Part shown: positions 45,667-54,672 of the stretch, one piece after another
Layout of the letters: each line of letters opens with the position of its first letter
Position numbering within the stretch: the first letter of the stretch is position 1
Assembly: GCA_963830715.1 (NCBI GenBank)
Contig: CAWHNS010000024.1
Span: forward strand, 434,001 to 498,000
Source of the DNA: CAVVMA01 sp963830715
GTDB taxonomy: Bacteria > Desulfobacterota > Binatia > Binatales > Binataceae
Direction of reading: 5' to 3'
DNA length: 64,000 nt
The notes under the pieces: model-generated
Databases searched by the model: none
What the model was told of the DNA's origin: nothing
The model's input: only the letters and a program-made list of their open reading frames with translations
Translations under genes and position numbers: made by a program

Positions 45667-46071
45667 TCAGGGAGTTTTTATCACACCGGTCTGGGCGACT
45701 TCGCGGGATGACCTGCGAAGGTGAGCACGCGCGCCGAGATGGGCCGGATCGAGTCCGGAGGCCACCTCTGCGAGCCACAAACAGAAATCGATCAAATCGG
45801 CATCGATTTGTTCCTCAGGTGGGCGCGGCTCATAGCGGCTCCAGAACCCGTACACTATTGCGCTCGACGGACGCCCGCGCCCAAGGTCGGCCAGTTCCAA
45901 GGCATATATGTGACCATTGGCGGAGCGCCAGTAAACGCGGCCGGCACGTTTTCCCACCGCACATTCGAGGGATTCGGCCACCTCGGGCCTCACGTCCAGT
46001 TCCTGTTCCCACAGGAGAGGATCGGCGCGCAATCCTGCGAGTTCCTCTGCGCTCGGGGTGATGAATTTCAT
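45667..46071 (-). CDS. Protein of unknown function, 134 residues
   Basis: MKFITPSAEELAGLRADPLL, WEQELDVRPEVAESLECAVG, HIYALELADLGRGRPSSAIV, then an acidic helix and basic tail. Soluble. No family recognised. It overlaps the hydrolase stop by four bases (ATGA), so the two form an operon. Confidence 0.55.
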   Translation of the reverse strand: MKFITPSAEELAGLRADPLLWEQELDVRPEVAESLECAVGKRAGRVYWRSANGHIYALELADLGRGRPSSAIVYGFWSRYEPRPPEEQIDADLIDFCLWLAEVASGLDPAHLGARAHLRRSSREVAQTGVIKTP

Positions 46072-46985
46072 GGGCGGTTCCCCACCGTTCGATTCAAAAA
46101 TTGGACGATGGCCGCCGCCAGATCAGTGCCGCGGTCGTCCTGGAGGAAATGTGCTGCACGGTCGAATAGGATCGGTCCCTCAGCGTGCGGTAGCAACTCC
46201 TTCATCCGGCGAGCGTATTCGATCGGGAATACGACATCTTCGGGCGCCCACAAGAGCAGTGTCGGAGTGTGGGCTAGTTCCTTCAGGCGCCCTTGGATCA
46301 TTTTCATATCGATCCATCCACGATCCCCTTCTCTGAGCGGGATAGTGCGCGGCCAGGTCAAAACTACGCTATCCGACTCGGGTTCATCGAACACGTGATG
46401 ATAAGCGCGTTTTTCCGCCTCGGTCATCCCGCGTTTGCTGATCGCGGAGGGCCCCGCGTGTGAGAGAACCTTGAAGCGTTTCATCAGCAACTGACCGATG
46501 ATTGGCGCATGCCAGGTTGTCCATGGCAGCGGCGACTTATGAAAGTTGCCGACATAGTCAGTGAATAGCCACGTGTTCATCAACACCAGAGCGGAAAGCC
46601 TTTCGAGCCGTTGAAGTGCCGCACCGACTCCCTGCGGACCACCCCAGTCCTGTCCGACGATCACGAAACCGCAAAGGTCGAGCTGATCGATCAACGAAAC
46701 CAAGTCGGCGATATGGTGGGCGAGGGTAAGCGCGGCGTCGATTCGCGGATGATCGGAATAGCCCGTTCCGATCCAGTCAGGAACCACCGCCCGATACCCC
46801 GCATCTCTGAGTGGGCCGATAAAGTCGCGATACAGGAATCCCCACGTCGGATTCCCGTGCAGAAGCAGCACCGGGCGCGCACTGCAATCCCCCTCGTCCA
46901 CGTACGCCATCGAGCGGCCGTTTACACACAATGATTTCTGCTCGTAAGGAAAGAGGTCCCGCAACCATGTGGGCTTTTCGTTCAT
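46068..46985 (-). CDS. Alpha/beta hydrolase, haloalkane dehalogenase-like
   Basis: 305 residues. VLLLHGNPTWGFLYRDFIGP carries the HGNPTW oxyanion motif; the nucleophile elbow is VGQDWGGPQGVG with aspartate, not serine, as in haloalkane dehalogenases; WAPEDVVFP offers the acid and RAAHFLQDDRG the histidine. It would split C-halogen bonds, though related aspartate hydrolases (epoxide, fluoroacetate) are possible. First gene of a pair with the unknown protein downstream. Confidence 0.85.
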   Translation of the reverse strand: MNEKPTWLRDLFPYEQKSLCVNGRSMAYVDEGDCSARPVLLLHGNPTWGFLYRDFIGPLRDAGYRAVVPDWIGTGYSDHPRIDAALTLAHHIADLVSLIDQLDLCGFVIVGQDWGGPQGVGAALQRLERLSALVLMNTWLFTDYVGNFHKSPLPWTTWHAPIIGQLLMKRFKVLSHAGPSAISKRGMTEAEKRAYHHVFDEPESDSVVLTWPRTIPLREGDRGWIDMKMIQGRLKELAHTPTLLLWAPEDVVFPIEYARRMKELLPHAEGPILFDRAAHFLQDDRGTDLAAAIVQFLNRTVGNRP

Positions 46986-47369
46986 GATACCGGCAACTTA
47001 ACGCACAAGGCAGATGACTTAAAGTCGCGGGATCTGAGCAGAGGACTATCCTGGGCAAGCATGCAGCGAGCATCGCTTCGGCTTTGGACACGATTACGCG
47101 CAGGATTAAGTCCTACTTCACAACGTCGGCGCGGCCCCGATTCAAGTCAAACCCGCATCTTCCGACAAGCCGGTGGTGATACCCGCCTATAGTGTCGTTC
47201 GAAATCATGTGGCCGGGCCCTCGCGCCGTTCAGCACATCGGCCAAATCACCGCGCTGCCGCTCCTCAGAGGATTTCCATCACCAATCCGGGATCTAATTT
47301 TCGATAACGACAAGGGTTGGGGGGCCAGTCCCTTAAATGCGGCGATCAGATGCCGCGCGCGGCACCAAG
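46986..47369. other. Intergenic stretch, nothing recognised
   Basis: 384 bases with no supported gene, repeat or RNA. It contains the promoter region of the dehalogenase-like gene. Confidence 0.4.
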
Positions 47370-48113
47370 CTAGCGCAGTTGATCGATCACTTTGCCGAAG
47401 CCAAGCGTCATGTCGTAGACAAGATAGCTCGCCGAGAGCAGGCGCTTGACGGGGAAGCGGTCCCACGGATCGAGTGAGGAGTGCTCAGCAAATGAAATCG
47501 AGCCTTCGCCTTCCCACGCCTCGATGATTCTCTGCTCGGCTTCACATTCGACCAGTTCGGCGCATGAGGGCTGCTCGGCACGCTGTTCGGGCGATGGGAT
47601 GAGCCGCAAGCTGACGGCCGGACGCGGCGCGCTGCGAGACTGCGGGGCCGGCCGCTCGGGGCGCACGACGGCGCTTGCCAGTCGCATTCCCGCAGGCCGC
47701 TCCAGCGTGCCGAAGAGCGTGTCGCGTTCGGACTTGAACCCTATTGTCGCGAACTTCTTGGGGAAGCCCCAGATCTCGCGTCCGCCCAGCATCGGCGGCT
47801 CAGTCGTCACGGCGATCTGCTGGATATAGAGCAAAGGCCGACCTTTGTGCTCAACCATCAGCGACAGAATCGCTTCGTTGTACGGGCCGAAGGTGCTCCA
47901 GGGATATTCGTAGAACGATAGCGCCGCGATCGCCGGCTCGCTCAGAGCAAGCGGCGACGGGAGCACCTCCAGCGCAGCATCGAAGTCGGTCTCGAAGGCG
48001 ACTGCGATCGAGCGCGCGCCGCGATAGTAGAATGGCGGCCGTTGATACGCCGGCGCATCTGCCGGCATCGAATAGCCGCATCGCTCAAGACTCAAACGCC
48101 CCTGCTTGGCCAT
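47370..48113 (-). CDS. Acetoacetate decarboxylase-family protein
   Basis: 247 residues from the ATG at 48113. RPPFYYRGARSIAVAFETDF, then SLMVEHKGRPLLYIQQIAVT and GREIWGFPKKFATIGFKSER, where EIWGFPKK holds the Schiff-base lysine pair of acetoacetate decarboxylase. The family also has lyases and hydratases of beta-keto acids. It lies just downstream of a MenB/BadI-type hydratase on the same strand, so ring-cleavage product breakdown is a likely context. Confidence 0.82.
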   Translation of the reverse strand: MAKQGRLSLERCGYSMPADAPAYQRPPFYYRGARSIAVAFETDFDAALEVLPSPLALSEPAIAALSFYEYPWSTFGPYNEAILSLMVEHKGRPLLYIQQIAVTTEPPMLGGREIWGFPKKFATIGFKSERDTLFGTLERPAGMRLASAVVRPERPAPQSRSAPRPAVSLRLIPSPEQRAEQPSCAELVECEAEQRIIEAWEGEGSISFAEHSSLDPWDRFPVKRLLSASYLVYDMTLGFGKVIDQLR

Positions 48114-48229
48114 CGTCGTGCTCCCGCCCCACAGCGTATCGCACCCGATGCCGTCGCGGGTAACAGATTTGAGGACGACCCAAAGAGTTATCGTTCGCGC
48201 TTCAGGCTCCGGGTCTTGGCCTTCTCCAT

Positions 48230-49003
48230 CTACCGCCGAAATTTGCTGAAATCGGGTTTGCGCCGCTCCATGAAGGCGTTGCGCCCCTCCATCGATTCCT
48301 CGGTGCGATAGTACAGCCCGAGCGCGGTTCCGCCGAGCGCGCCGATCCCCTTGATATGGTCGGTGTCGGCATTGAAGGAAGCCTTGGCGATTCTGATCGC
48401 CGTCGGGCTTATGGCGAGGATTTCGCGCGCCCATGCGCGCGTCTCGTCCGTCAACTGGGCTGCCGGGACCACCTTGTTCACCAACCCCATCTCGAGCGCC
48501 TCCTGAGCCGAATACTGCCGGCAAAGGTACCAGATTTCGCGCGCTTTTTTCTCACCGACCACACGCGTCAGATAGGCGGTGCCAAAGCCGGGATCGACGC
48601 TCCCCACTCGCGGGCCGACTTGGCCGAAGCGCGCAGTATCGGCTGCGATCGAAAGATCGCAGATCACGTGCAGGACGTGTCCGCCGCCGATGGCGTAGCC
48701 GTTGACTGCGGCGATCACCGGTTTGGGAATGTCACGGATGATCGCATGCAGTTCTTCCACATTCATCCCGCCTCGGTAGCCGCCGCCGCTGCGCACTGAT
48801 TGATCGCCGCCCGAGCTGAACGCGCGGTTCCCCGCGCCGGTGAGAATCACGACACCAATCGTTCGGTCGTGCCAGGCATCTCCGAACGCCTCGATCATCT
48901 CGTCGACGGTCTGGCCGCGGAAAGCGTTGAGGACCTCCGGCCGGTTCATCGTTATAGTCGCGATTCCTTCCGCCTTCTCACAAATGATGTCCTGAAAAGC
49001 CAT
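48230..49003 (-). CDS. Enoyl-CoA hydratase-family protein, MenB/BadI type
   Basis: 257 residues. MAFQDIICEKAEGIATITMN, the oxyanion loop NRAFSSGGDQSVRSGGGY, VGPRVGSVDPGFGTAYLTRV, and the C-terminus GRNAFMERRKPDFSKFRR. This is the crotonase branch holding dihydroxynaphthoyl-CoA synthase (MenB) and 2-ketocyclohexanecarboxyl-CoA hydrolase (BadI); the VDPGFGTAYL wording leans to BadI. A UbiA prenyltransferase lies divergently just beyond, so a quinone role cannot be excluded. Confidence 0.85.
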   Translation of the reverse strand: MAFQDIICEKAEGIATITMNRPEVLNAFRGQTVDEMIEAFGDAWHDRTIGVVILTGAGNRAFSSGGDQSVRSGGGYRGGMNVEELHAIIRDIPKPVIAAVNGYAIGGGHVLHVICDLSIAADTARFGQVGPRVGSVDPGFGTAYLTRVVGEKKAREIWYLCRQYSAQEALEMGLVNKVVPAAQLTDETRAWAREILAISPTAIRIAKASFNADTDHIKGIGALGGTALGLYYRTEESMEGRNAFMERRKPDFSKFRR

Positions 49004-49070
49004 GTGCCTTCTCCCTGAGATTTTTCTTCACCTTGACATGAACTCAGCTTGACATGACCGCGACCTCGTT

Positions 49071-49210
49071 CTACAGAGCGAACGAGTACCCGCCGTTGAC
49101 CGGGAAGGTCTGCCCGGTAATCCTACTGGCCGTGTCGGAGGCGAGGAACGGGATCATGTCTGCCGCGTCCTGCGGCTTGCCGAAGCGCCGAATCGTATAT
49201 TGTCTGTGCA
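49071..49210 (-). pseudogene. C-terminal fragment of a short-chain dehydrogenase
   Basis: RQYTIRRFGKPQDAADMIPF, LASDTASRITGQTFPVNGGY, SFAL. It is the last 45 codons of an SDR and is very like the end of the SDR at 56293-57077 (YTIRRFGEP, GQTIPVNGGYSFAM). The remainder is missing: the UbiA gene begins directly beside it in the opposite direction. Confidence 0.7.
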
Positions 49211-49268
49211 TTCGCTTCGCCTCTTGGTTGGAAGTAGCGGACCGCGAAGACTCCAGACGTGTGAGCAT

Positions 49269-50312
49269 ATGAACCCGCGGGTCAGAGCGCTAGTCGAGCA
49301 GGCGAGAAGCCCGTCGCGCGACATTCTCGAAAGGCTCAAGACCTGGCGGGAGGTTCTGCTGACGATGAACCTCCCCGAGGACAAGCCGATCGACGGCGTG
49401 TCGCGATGGCTGGTCATGACCCGAGCCGGCGTCATTCCCATGACGCTCACCTCGGGACTTATCGCGGGCCTAGTCGCGGTGCCTGCAGCCAATCCGAACT
49501 GGCTTTACTTCTTCCTGGCGCTGGTCGGCCTGGTCCTCGCGCACGCATCGAACAACCTGATCAACGACTACTTCGACCTCGAAAGTGGTATCGACACCAC
49601 AGATGCGGCGCGCGCGCTCTACGCACCCCATCCGATACTCTCGCGGTGGATCACCAAAGGCGGATTGCTGCGCGCGATCATTGCGATTAACGCAATCGAC
49701 GCCGCGATCCTGCTCGTTCTGTTCCTTGCCCGCGGATGGCCGGTCGTGGCCTTCGCGATTGCGGGCCTCCTGATCAGCGTCTTCTATGTGGCGCCGCCGT
49801 TGCGCCTGAAGCATCACGGACTGGGTGAGCCGGCGGTCTTCATCGTGTGGGGGCCGCTGATGGTGTGCGGCACATATGTCGTGACCACCGGCGAGCTCCC
49901 CGGATGGGTCTGGAGCGCGTCACTCCCGTACGCGATTCTGGTCACGACCGTGCTGATGGGCAAGCATATCGACAAGCTGCCGTTCGATTCGGAGCGCCTC
50001 GTACGGACCCTGCCGGTGATCCTCGGCAATAGCGCCGCAATCCGCGTGAATCAGGCCCTGATGTGCTCGTTCTACTTCGTCGTCGGCATCCTGGTGTTCA
50101 CAAAGGTGTTCGGACTACCGACGCTGATCGTGCTTTTCGGTGTTCCACTCCTGTGGCGGACGGTCGAGTTGTACTCCAGGCCCAAACCCGACAAGCCGCC
50201 CCGGAACTATCCGGTCTGGCCGCTATGGTATGTCGCTTCCGCGTTCGTCCACGCCCGTCGTGCCGGTGCGCTTCTGGTGCTGGGACTTTTGCTGGCCCGG
50301 ATCTTCGGCTAG
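49269..50312 (+). CDS. UbiA-family prenyltransferase
   Basis: 347 residues from the ATG at 49269. About eight membrane helices. The first Asp-rich motif is NNLINDYFD (95-103), the second KHIDKLPFD, both needed to bind Mg-prenyl diphosphate. MenA-like naphthoate or other aromatic acceptors are likely. The 50-residue N-terminal extension and a C-terminal KPDKPPRNYPVWPLWYVASA are typical of a subgroup in uncultured lineages. Its promoter overlaps the SDR fragment. Confidence 0.85.
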   Translation: MNPRVRALVEQARSPSRDILERLKTWREVLLTMNLPEDKPIDGVSRWLVMTRAGVIPMTLTSGLIAGLVAVPAANPNWLYFFLALVGLVLAHASNNLINDYFDLESGIDTTDAARALYAPHPILSRWITKGGLLRAIIAINAIDAAILLVLFLARGWPVVAFAIAGLLISVFYVAPPLRLKHHGLGEPAVFIVWGPLMVCGTYVVTTGELPGWVWSASLPYAILVTTVLMGKHIDKLPFDSERLVRTLPVILGNSAAIRVNQALMCSFYFVVGILVFTKVFGLPTLIVLFGVPLLWRTVELYSRPKPDKPPRNYPVWPLWYVASAFVHARRAGALLVLGLLLARIFG

Positions 50313-50327
50313 CAGGATAGCCGGGGA

Positions 50328-51662
50328 TCATCCTTCGAAAGCGTAAGCGCGCTCCTCGTGCCCGCTCAGATCGAGTCCGGCAACTTCGGCTTCCTCAGCC
50401 ACCCGCAGCCCAACCATCCCATCGACGATCTTCAGTAGGACGACGCTGCCGAGAAAGGCGAATGCGACACTTGCGCTCACCGCGATCGCTTGAATAAGCA
50501 GTTGGCGCGGGTTCCCGCTAAGGAGACCATCCGCGCCGGCCGAATTTACCGCGACGCTAGCGAAAAGGCCGGTCGCGAGTGCACCCCATATTCCGCCCAC
50601 GCCGTGTACGCCGACCACGTCGAGCGCGTCGTCGTAATCGAAGCGCCGCTTGAGCCGGACTCCGTAGTAGCATAGCGCGCCCGCGACGCCGCCAATAATC
50701 AGGGCCGCGACCGGGCTGACATAACCCGAGGCCGGGGTGATCGCCACCAATCCGGCGACCGCTCCGCTCGCCGCGCCTAGCACGGTGGGCCTGCCGCTTT
50801 TCCACCACTCCACCGCCATCCAGGTAAGCGCTGCCGCCGACGCGCCGACATGCGTGACGACGAAGGCCGACACCGCAAGTCCGTTGGCCCCGAGCGCGCT
50901 CCCGGCATTGAACCCGAACCATCCGACCCACAACAGTCCGGCGCCAGCCAGCGTGAGAGTCAGATTGTGCGGCGGCATCGGCTCGCGCGGGTATCCGATC
51001 CGTTTGCCGATCACCAGCACCGCAGCCAGCGCGGAGACGCCCGACGAAATGTGCACCACCGTACCACCCGCGAAGTCGAGCGCGCCCATCTGATGAATCC
51101 ATCCGCCCACGCCCCACACCCAATGAGCCAGCGGATCATAAATGAGCGTGCTCCATAGAAGGCTGAAGAGCAGAAATGCCCTGAAGGAAATCCGTTCTGC
51201 GAAAGCGCCCGTGATCAGCGCCGGCGTGATCACGGCGAACATACATTGAAAGATCATGTGGGCCTGATGCGGGATCGTCGCCGCGTATAGCGGATACGGC
51301 TCGCTCGCGCTGACTCCGTGCAGTCCGAGCCAATCCAGTCCGCCGATCAGGCCGGCGTGATCGGGTGCGAACGCGAGGCTGTACCCCAGCAGCATCCACT
51401 GCACGGAGACCAGGGCCACCAAGATGAAGCTATGCATCAAAGTGGCGAGAACGTTCTTGCGCCGTACCATTCCGCCATAGAAGAGCGCCAACCCGGGAAC
51501 GGTCATCATCAACACGAGCGCCGACGACAACAGCACCCAGGCGGTATCGGCATCGCTTACTCTCGGCGCTCCCGGAAGCTCCGCGAACGCTGAAAGCGCC
51601 GAGGCTGCAACGGTACCGATAGCTACTGCCATGCAGACCAAGGCCTTACATGTCCGGCGCAT
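50328..51662 (-). CDS. amt: Ammonium transporter
   Basis: 444 residues with an N-terminal signal peptide and 11 membrane helices. Signatures: DTAWVLLSSALVLMMTVPGL, ALFYGGMVRRKNVLATLMHS, GALDFAGGTVVHISSGVSAL (twin region and pore histidine), DALDVVGVHGVGGIWGALAT (second pore histidine) and the C-terminal EVAGLDLSGHEERAYAFEG, the GlnK-contacting tail. No glnK is adjacent. Inner membrane, imports ammonium. Confidence 0.95.
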   Translation of the reverse strand: MRRTCKALVCMAVAIGTVAASALSAFAELPGAPRVSDADTAWVLLSSALVLMMTVPGLALFYGGMVRRKNVLATLMHSFILVALVSVQWMLLGYSLAFAPDHAGLIGGLDWLGLHGVSASEPYPLYAATIPHQAHMIFQCMFAVITPALITGAFAERISFRAFLLFSLLWSTLIYDPLAHWVWGVGGWIHQMGALDFAGGTVVHISSGVSALAAVLVIGKRIGYPREPMPPHNLTLTLAGAGLLWVGWFGFNAGSALGANGLAVSAFVVTHVGASAAALTWMAVEWWKSGRPTVLGAASGAVAGLVAITPASGYVSPVAALIIGGVAGALCYYGVRLKRRFDYDDALDVVGVHGVGGIWGALATGLFASVAVNSAGADGLLSGNPRQLLIQAIAVSASVAFAFLGSVVLLKIVDGMVGLRVAEEAEVAGLDLSGHEERAYAFEG

Positions 51663-51861
51663 CGTGAGACCCTCCTGATTCAGGCGAAAAGATCGAAAGA
51701 CCGAAGTATACGGGAGGACCGGCGAATCTTCGATATGCGGCGCTGTCCCTCGGCCAGCGCCTCGACCGATTGCACGCTCCAGTTCAAGCGGCAGAAAAGC
51801 GGCGACCTCGCCGATCAGTTCCGCCCAAGAGCGAAAGGATCGGCGACCCCGTCGAGTCCTG

Positions 51862-53030
51862 TCACCGGATGGCGGACATGCCGAGCAAGGCGCGACCGAT
51901 GATCAGTTGCTGGATCTGGGTGGTGCCGTCGGGCACGGTCAGCATCCGCGCGTCGCGCAAGCATCGCTCGACCCGGCTCGCGACCGCCAGCCCGAACGCC
52001 CCCATGCACTGGATCGCCTTCGAGCACACCCGCACCCCCATCTCGGTCGCATACGCCTTGGCCATCGAGACCTCGGCCTCGCATCGGCGGATGCGGGAGA
52101 GCTGCATCGCGCGATAGCAGAGCAGGCGCGCCGCGTCGATATCAGTCGCCATGTCGGCGATCATCTCCTGGACGAGCTGGAAGCGGCCGATCTCCCTGCC
52201 GAACTGCTTTCGCACCTTGACGTAATCGAGCGCCATCTCGAAGGCATGCTGCGCGATGCCGACCGAGATGAGCGCGGTGCCAACCCGGGCGGCGGCGATC
52301 AACTGCAAGACCTGCGAGAACGAATTGGCCGGATCTTGCGCCGTGCCGGCGCCTTCGCTCCATCCGTCGAGCCGATGGGTAGCCGGGATCTCCACGTCCT
52401 CGAAGAACAGCTCGGAAGTCGGGAAGGCTTTCGAGCCCGATGGTCTCGATATCGCGGCTTCTAAACGGCGACTCGCGCCGATCGACCACGAACTGGCGGA
52501 TGCCGGCGGGGCCGCTCGCCGGGTCGGTCTGCGCGACCAGCACCACCACGTCGGCGATATGCCCGTTGCTGATCCAGCACTTGGCGCCGTTGATCAGGTA
52601 GCGGTCGCCCTTGGGTTCGGCGCGGCATTGGATCGACGAGGGATCGGAGCCGACGTTGGGCTCGCTGATCGCGTTGGCGCCGATCAAGTCGCCAGCCAGC
52701 AGCGGCGGCGCCAGGCGGCGGGCGACTTCGGGATGAGCGCGCCGCGATATCGCCCATCCGGCGCCGGCCGTCATCCCCACGATCCCGGCCAGCGAGGGAA
52801 AGACCCGCGCCAGCTCCTCGGTCATGATGCAATTGATGAAAGGATCGTCGGGACGTTGGTCGAGGTATCCCCACGGAATGAGCATCCTGGAGAGCTGGCG
52901 CGCCCGCTCCGGAACCATCTCGACGTCACCCCAGCGCTGGTCGAGCGGCCTTAGCTCGGCTTCGAGAAACTTTCCTCAGATTGTCGCGAAAGATGCGTTG
53001 TTCCTGGTCGAGCTCGAAGTCCATCGCCAT
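51862..53030 (-). CDS. Acyl-CoA dehydrogenase, two frameshifts
   Basis: The ATG at 53030 gives MAMDFELDQEQRIFRDNLR. A shift near 52960 leads to ARQLSRMLIPWGYLDQRPDD, AISEPNVGSDPSSIQCRAEP and YLINGAKCWISNGHIADVVV. A second near 52430 leads to ARVGTALISVGIAQHAFEMA, YVKVRKQFGREIGRFQLVQE and PDGTTQIQQLIIGRALLG. These are the FAD and substrate loops and the C-terminal helix of the family. The usual catalytic glutamate lies in the altered part. It follows the thiolase-like gene by 10 bases in one operon. Confidence 0.85.
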
Positions 53031-53038
53031 TACACCCG

Positions 53039-54193
53039 TCAGGCAGCCTTCTTCAGAACGTGCACGACGCAGACCGCGCCGATGCCGACCATGTGCGCCA
53101 GCCCCAGCCGGGCTCCGGGCTGCTGGCGGGCGCCGGCCTCGCCGCGCAACTGCCGGGTGATTTCCGCGATCTGGCCGACCCCGGTGGGTCCGATCGGATG
53201 GCCCATCGCTAGCAGACCGCCCGACGGATTGACCGCGCATCTGCCGCCGATGTCGGTGGCGCCGTCCCGGAGCATCGCCGCAGCCTCGCCCGCGCCGCAC
53301 AGTCCCATCGCCTCGACGTAGAGCAGCTCCTCGATCGTGAACGCGTCGTGGAGCTCGATCACGTCGAGCTCACGCGGCGTGATGCCGCAGTCGCGGCAGG
53401 CCTGCGCGACCGTCTCGCCGGTAAGCTCGGCGTCGAAGTTTCTCGCGTCGGGATAGACGCGCTCGGTGCGGGTCACGGAGGCCAGCACGCGGACCGCGCG
53501 CGAGCGATCGATCGCGAGCCGCTCGATCGCCGGCTGGGAGGCGACGATCACCGCCGCGGCGCCTTCGCCGACCGGGCAGCACTGCAAACGGGTGAGCGAG
53601 CCCGCTATCGCCGGCGGCGCCATCACCTCTTCGAGGGTGCGGACCTTTTGCCGATGCGCGTAGGGATTGCGAGCGCCGTTGCGATGGTTCTTTACCGCCA
53701 CGGCCGCGATCTGCGCGGCGCTCACGCCGTGGCGATGCATGTACTCGTTGGCCAGCAGCGCAAAATGCGTCATCGGTACGACGCGCGAACCGACCAGGTC
53801 GTGCAGACCGGTCCTGCCCGGCGCGAGCTTGGGCAGGTCGGGCTTGTCCACGCCGAGCGCGAGCGCGACGTCGCTGAGGCCGCTTGCCACCTCGAGGCAG
53901 GCTTGGCGAAAGGCGGTTGAGCCGGAGGCTGAGGCGTTCTCGACCTGCGCCATCGGGATGCCGGTGGCGCCCAGGTAGCGCAGCATCGCACGCGTCGGCG
54001 CCATGCCCAACAGTGCGGTGCCGTGGTAAACGGACTCGACCGCGGGCCAACCGATGGTGGCGTCGCGCAGCGCTTCGCGCGCCGCGGCGAGACCGAGCTC
54101 GAGGTAGGGCGTCGCGCTGGCGGGCTGGTATCGATGGAGCCCCATGCCGACGACGTAGACCGGTCGAAGATCCAGGAGCGTCGATGCCATCAC
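53039..54193 (-). CDS. Thiolase-like protein (SCP-x / Ltp2 type) with serine at the nucleophile position
   Basis: 384 residues. The fold is thiolase: VENASASGSTAFRQA replaces the catalytic cysteine by S88, while HDAFTIEELLYVEAMGLC, CAVNPSGGLLAMGHPIGPTG and the C-terminal G-x-G are kept. In Mycobacterium and other steroid degraders, thiolase-fold Ltp2 lacking the cysteine works with a DUF35 protein as a retro-aldolase. A DUF35 gene overlaps directly upstream, so this is a likely match of role, not a proven one. Confidence 0.8.
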   Translation of the reverse strand: MMASTLLDLRPVYVVGMGLHRYQPASATPYLELGLAAAREALRDATIGWPAVESVYHGTALLGMAPTRAMLRYLGATGIPMAQVENASASGSTAFRQACLEVASGLSDVALALGVDKPDLPKLAPGRTGLHDLVGSRVVPMTHFALLANEYMHRHGVSAAQIAAVAVKNHRNGARNPYAHRQKVRTLEEVMAPPAIAGSLTRLQCCPVGEGAAAVIVASQPAIERLAIDRSRAVRVLASVTRTERVYPDARNFDAELTGETVAQACRDCGITPRELDVIELHDAFTIEELLYVEAMGLCGAGEAAAMLRDGATDIGGRCAVNPSGGLLAMGHPIGPTGVGQIAEITRQLRGEAGARQQPGARLGLAHMVGIGAVCVVHVLKKAA

Positions 54194-54603
54194 GCGCCTC
54201 CGGTTTTCTCGAAGCGCAGCTCTACGATCTCATTGCCGCTGGCGTCCGTGCCCTGCGGCACGAGCACCGAGCGGACACGGTCGCCGATGCTGAGGCCCTC
54301 GTCGGTGGGGCAGGTGAGCAGCGCCCGCACTGCCGGGCCGTCATCGAGGACGATCACGCCCACCGTGAAGGGCGCCTCGACGCCACGCCCGCCGTGCTGA
54401 TGCACGGTGGCGAAGGATCGCAACACGCCGCGTCCGGCAATCAAGATGCCCGCGAGCTGATCCGGCGCGGCCCCGCACGCCTCGCATCCGTAGAGTTGCG
54501 CCGGGAAAAAGACATAGCCGCACGCGCGGCATCGACCGCCTTTCAGCGAAGGCTGGCCCTCATGGTCCGTTTCGTAGAGCGTGGACTGAGCTAAAATGGG
54601 CAC
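54190..54603 (-). CDS. DUF35 OB-fold zinc-ribbon protein
   Basis: 137 residues. A rubredoxin-like zinc ribbon at residues 25-43 (C25RAC28 and C40EAC43) is followed by an OB-fold with VLRSFATVHQHGG and a C-terminal ELRFEKTGG. It binds acyl-CoA and partners thiolase-fold proteins. Its stop overlaps the ATG of the thiolase-like gene by four bases, the usual order for these pairs. It is the first gene of the leftward acyl-CoA operon. Confidence 0.9.
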   Translation of the reverse strand: MPILAQSTLYETDHEGQPSLKGGRCRACGYVFFPAQLYGCEACGAAPDQLAGILIAGRGVLRSFATVHQHGGRGVEAPFTVGVIVLDDGPAVRALLTCPTDEGLSIGDRVRSVLVPQGTDASGNEIVELRFEKTGGA

Positions 54604-54614
54604 GAGCCAACCCT

Positions 54615-54642
54615 TTGACCTTCTCTTCGCGCGATGTATAGG
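54615..54642 (+). promoter_or_regulatory. Promoter for the rightward acyl-CoA operon
   Basis: -35 ttgacc (54615-54620) and -10 tatagg (54637-54642), 16-base spacer, in the 69-base gap between the divergent DUF35 and ligase genes. The start of transcription would be about 54650, 23 bases before the ligase ATG. Confidence 0.5.
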
Positions 54643-54672
54643 CTTCCTGCTTGTTAGTCAAACCCTGAAACG

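Noticed and set aside
48230..50312. Menaquinone cluster (MenB plus MenA)
   Set aside because: The hydratase wording leans to BadI, the genes are divergent and no other men gene is near; left as a possibility only.
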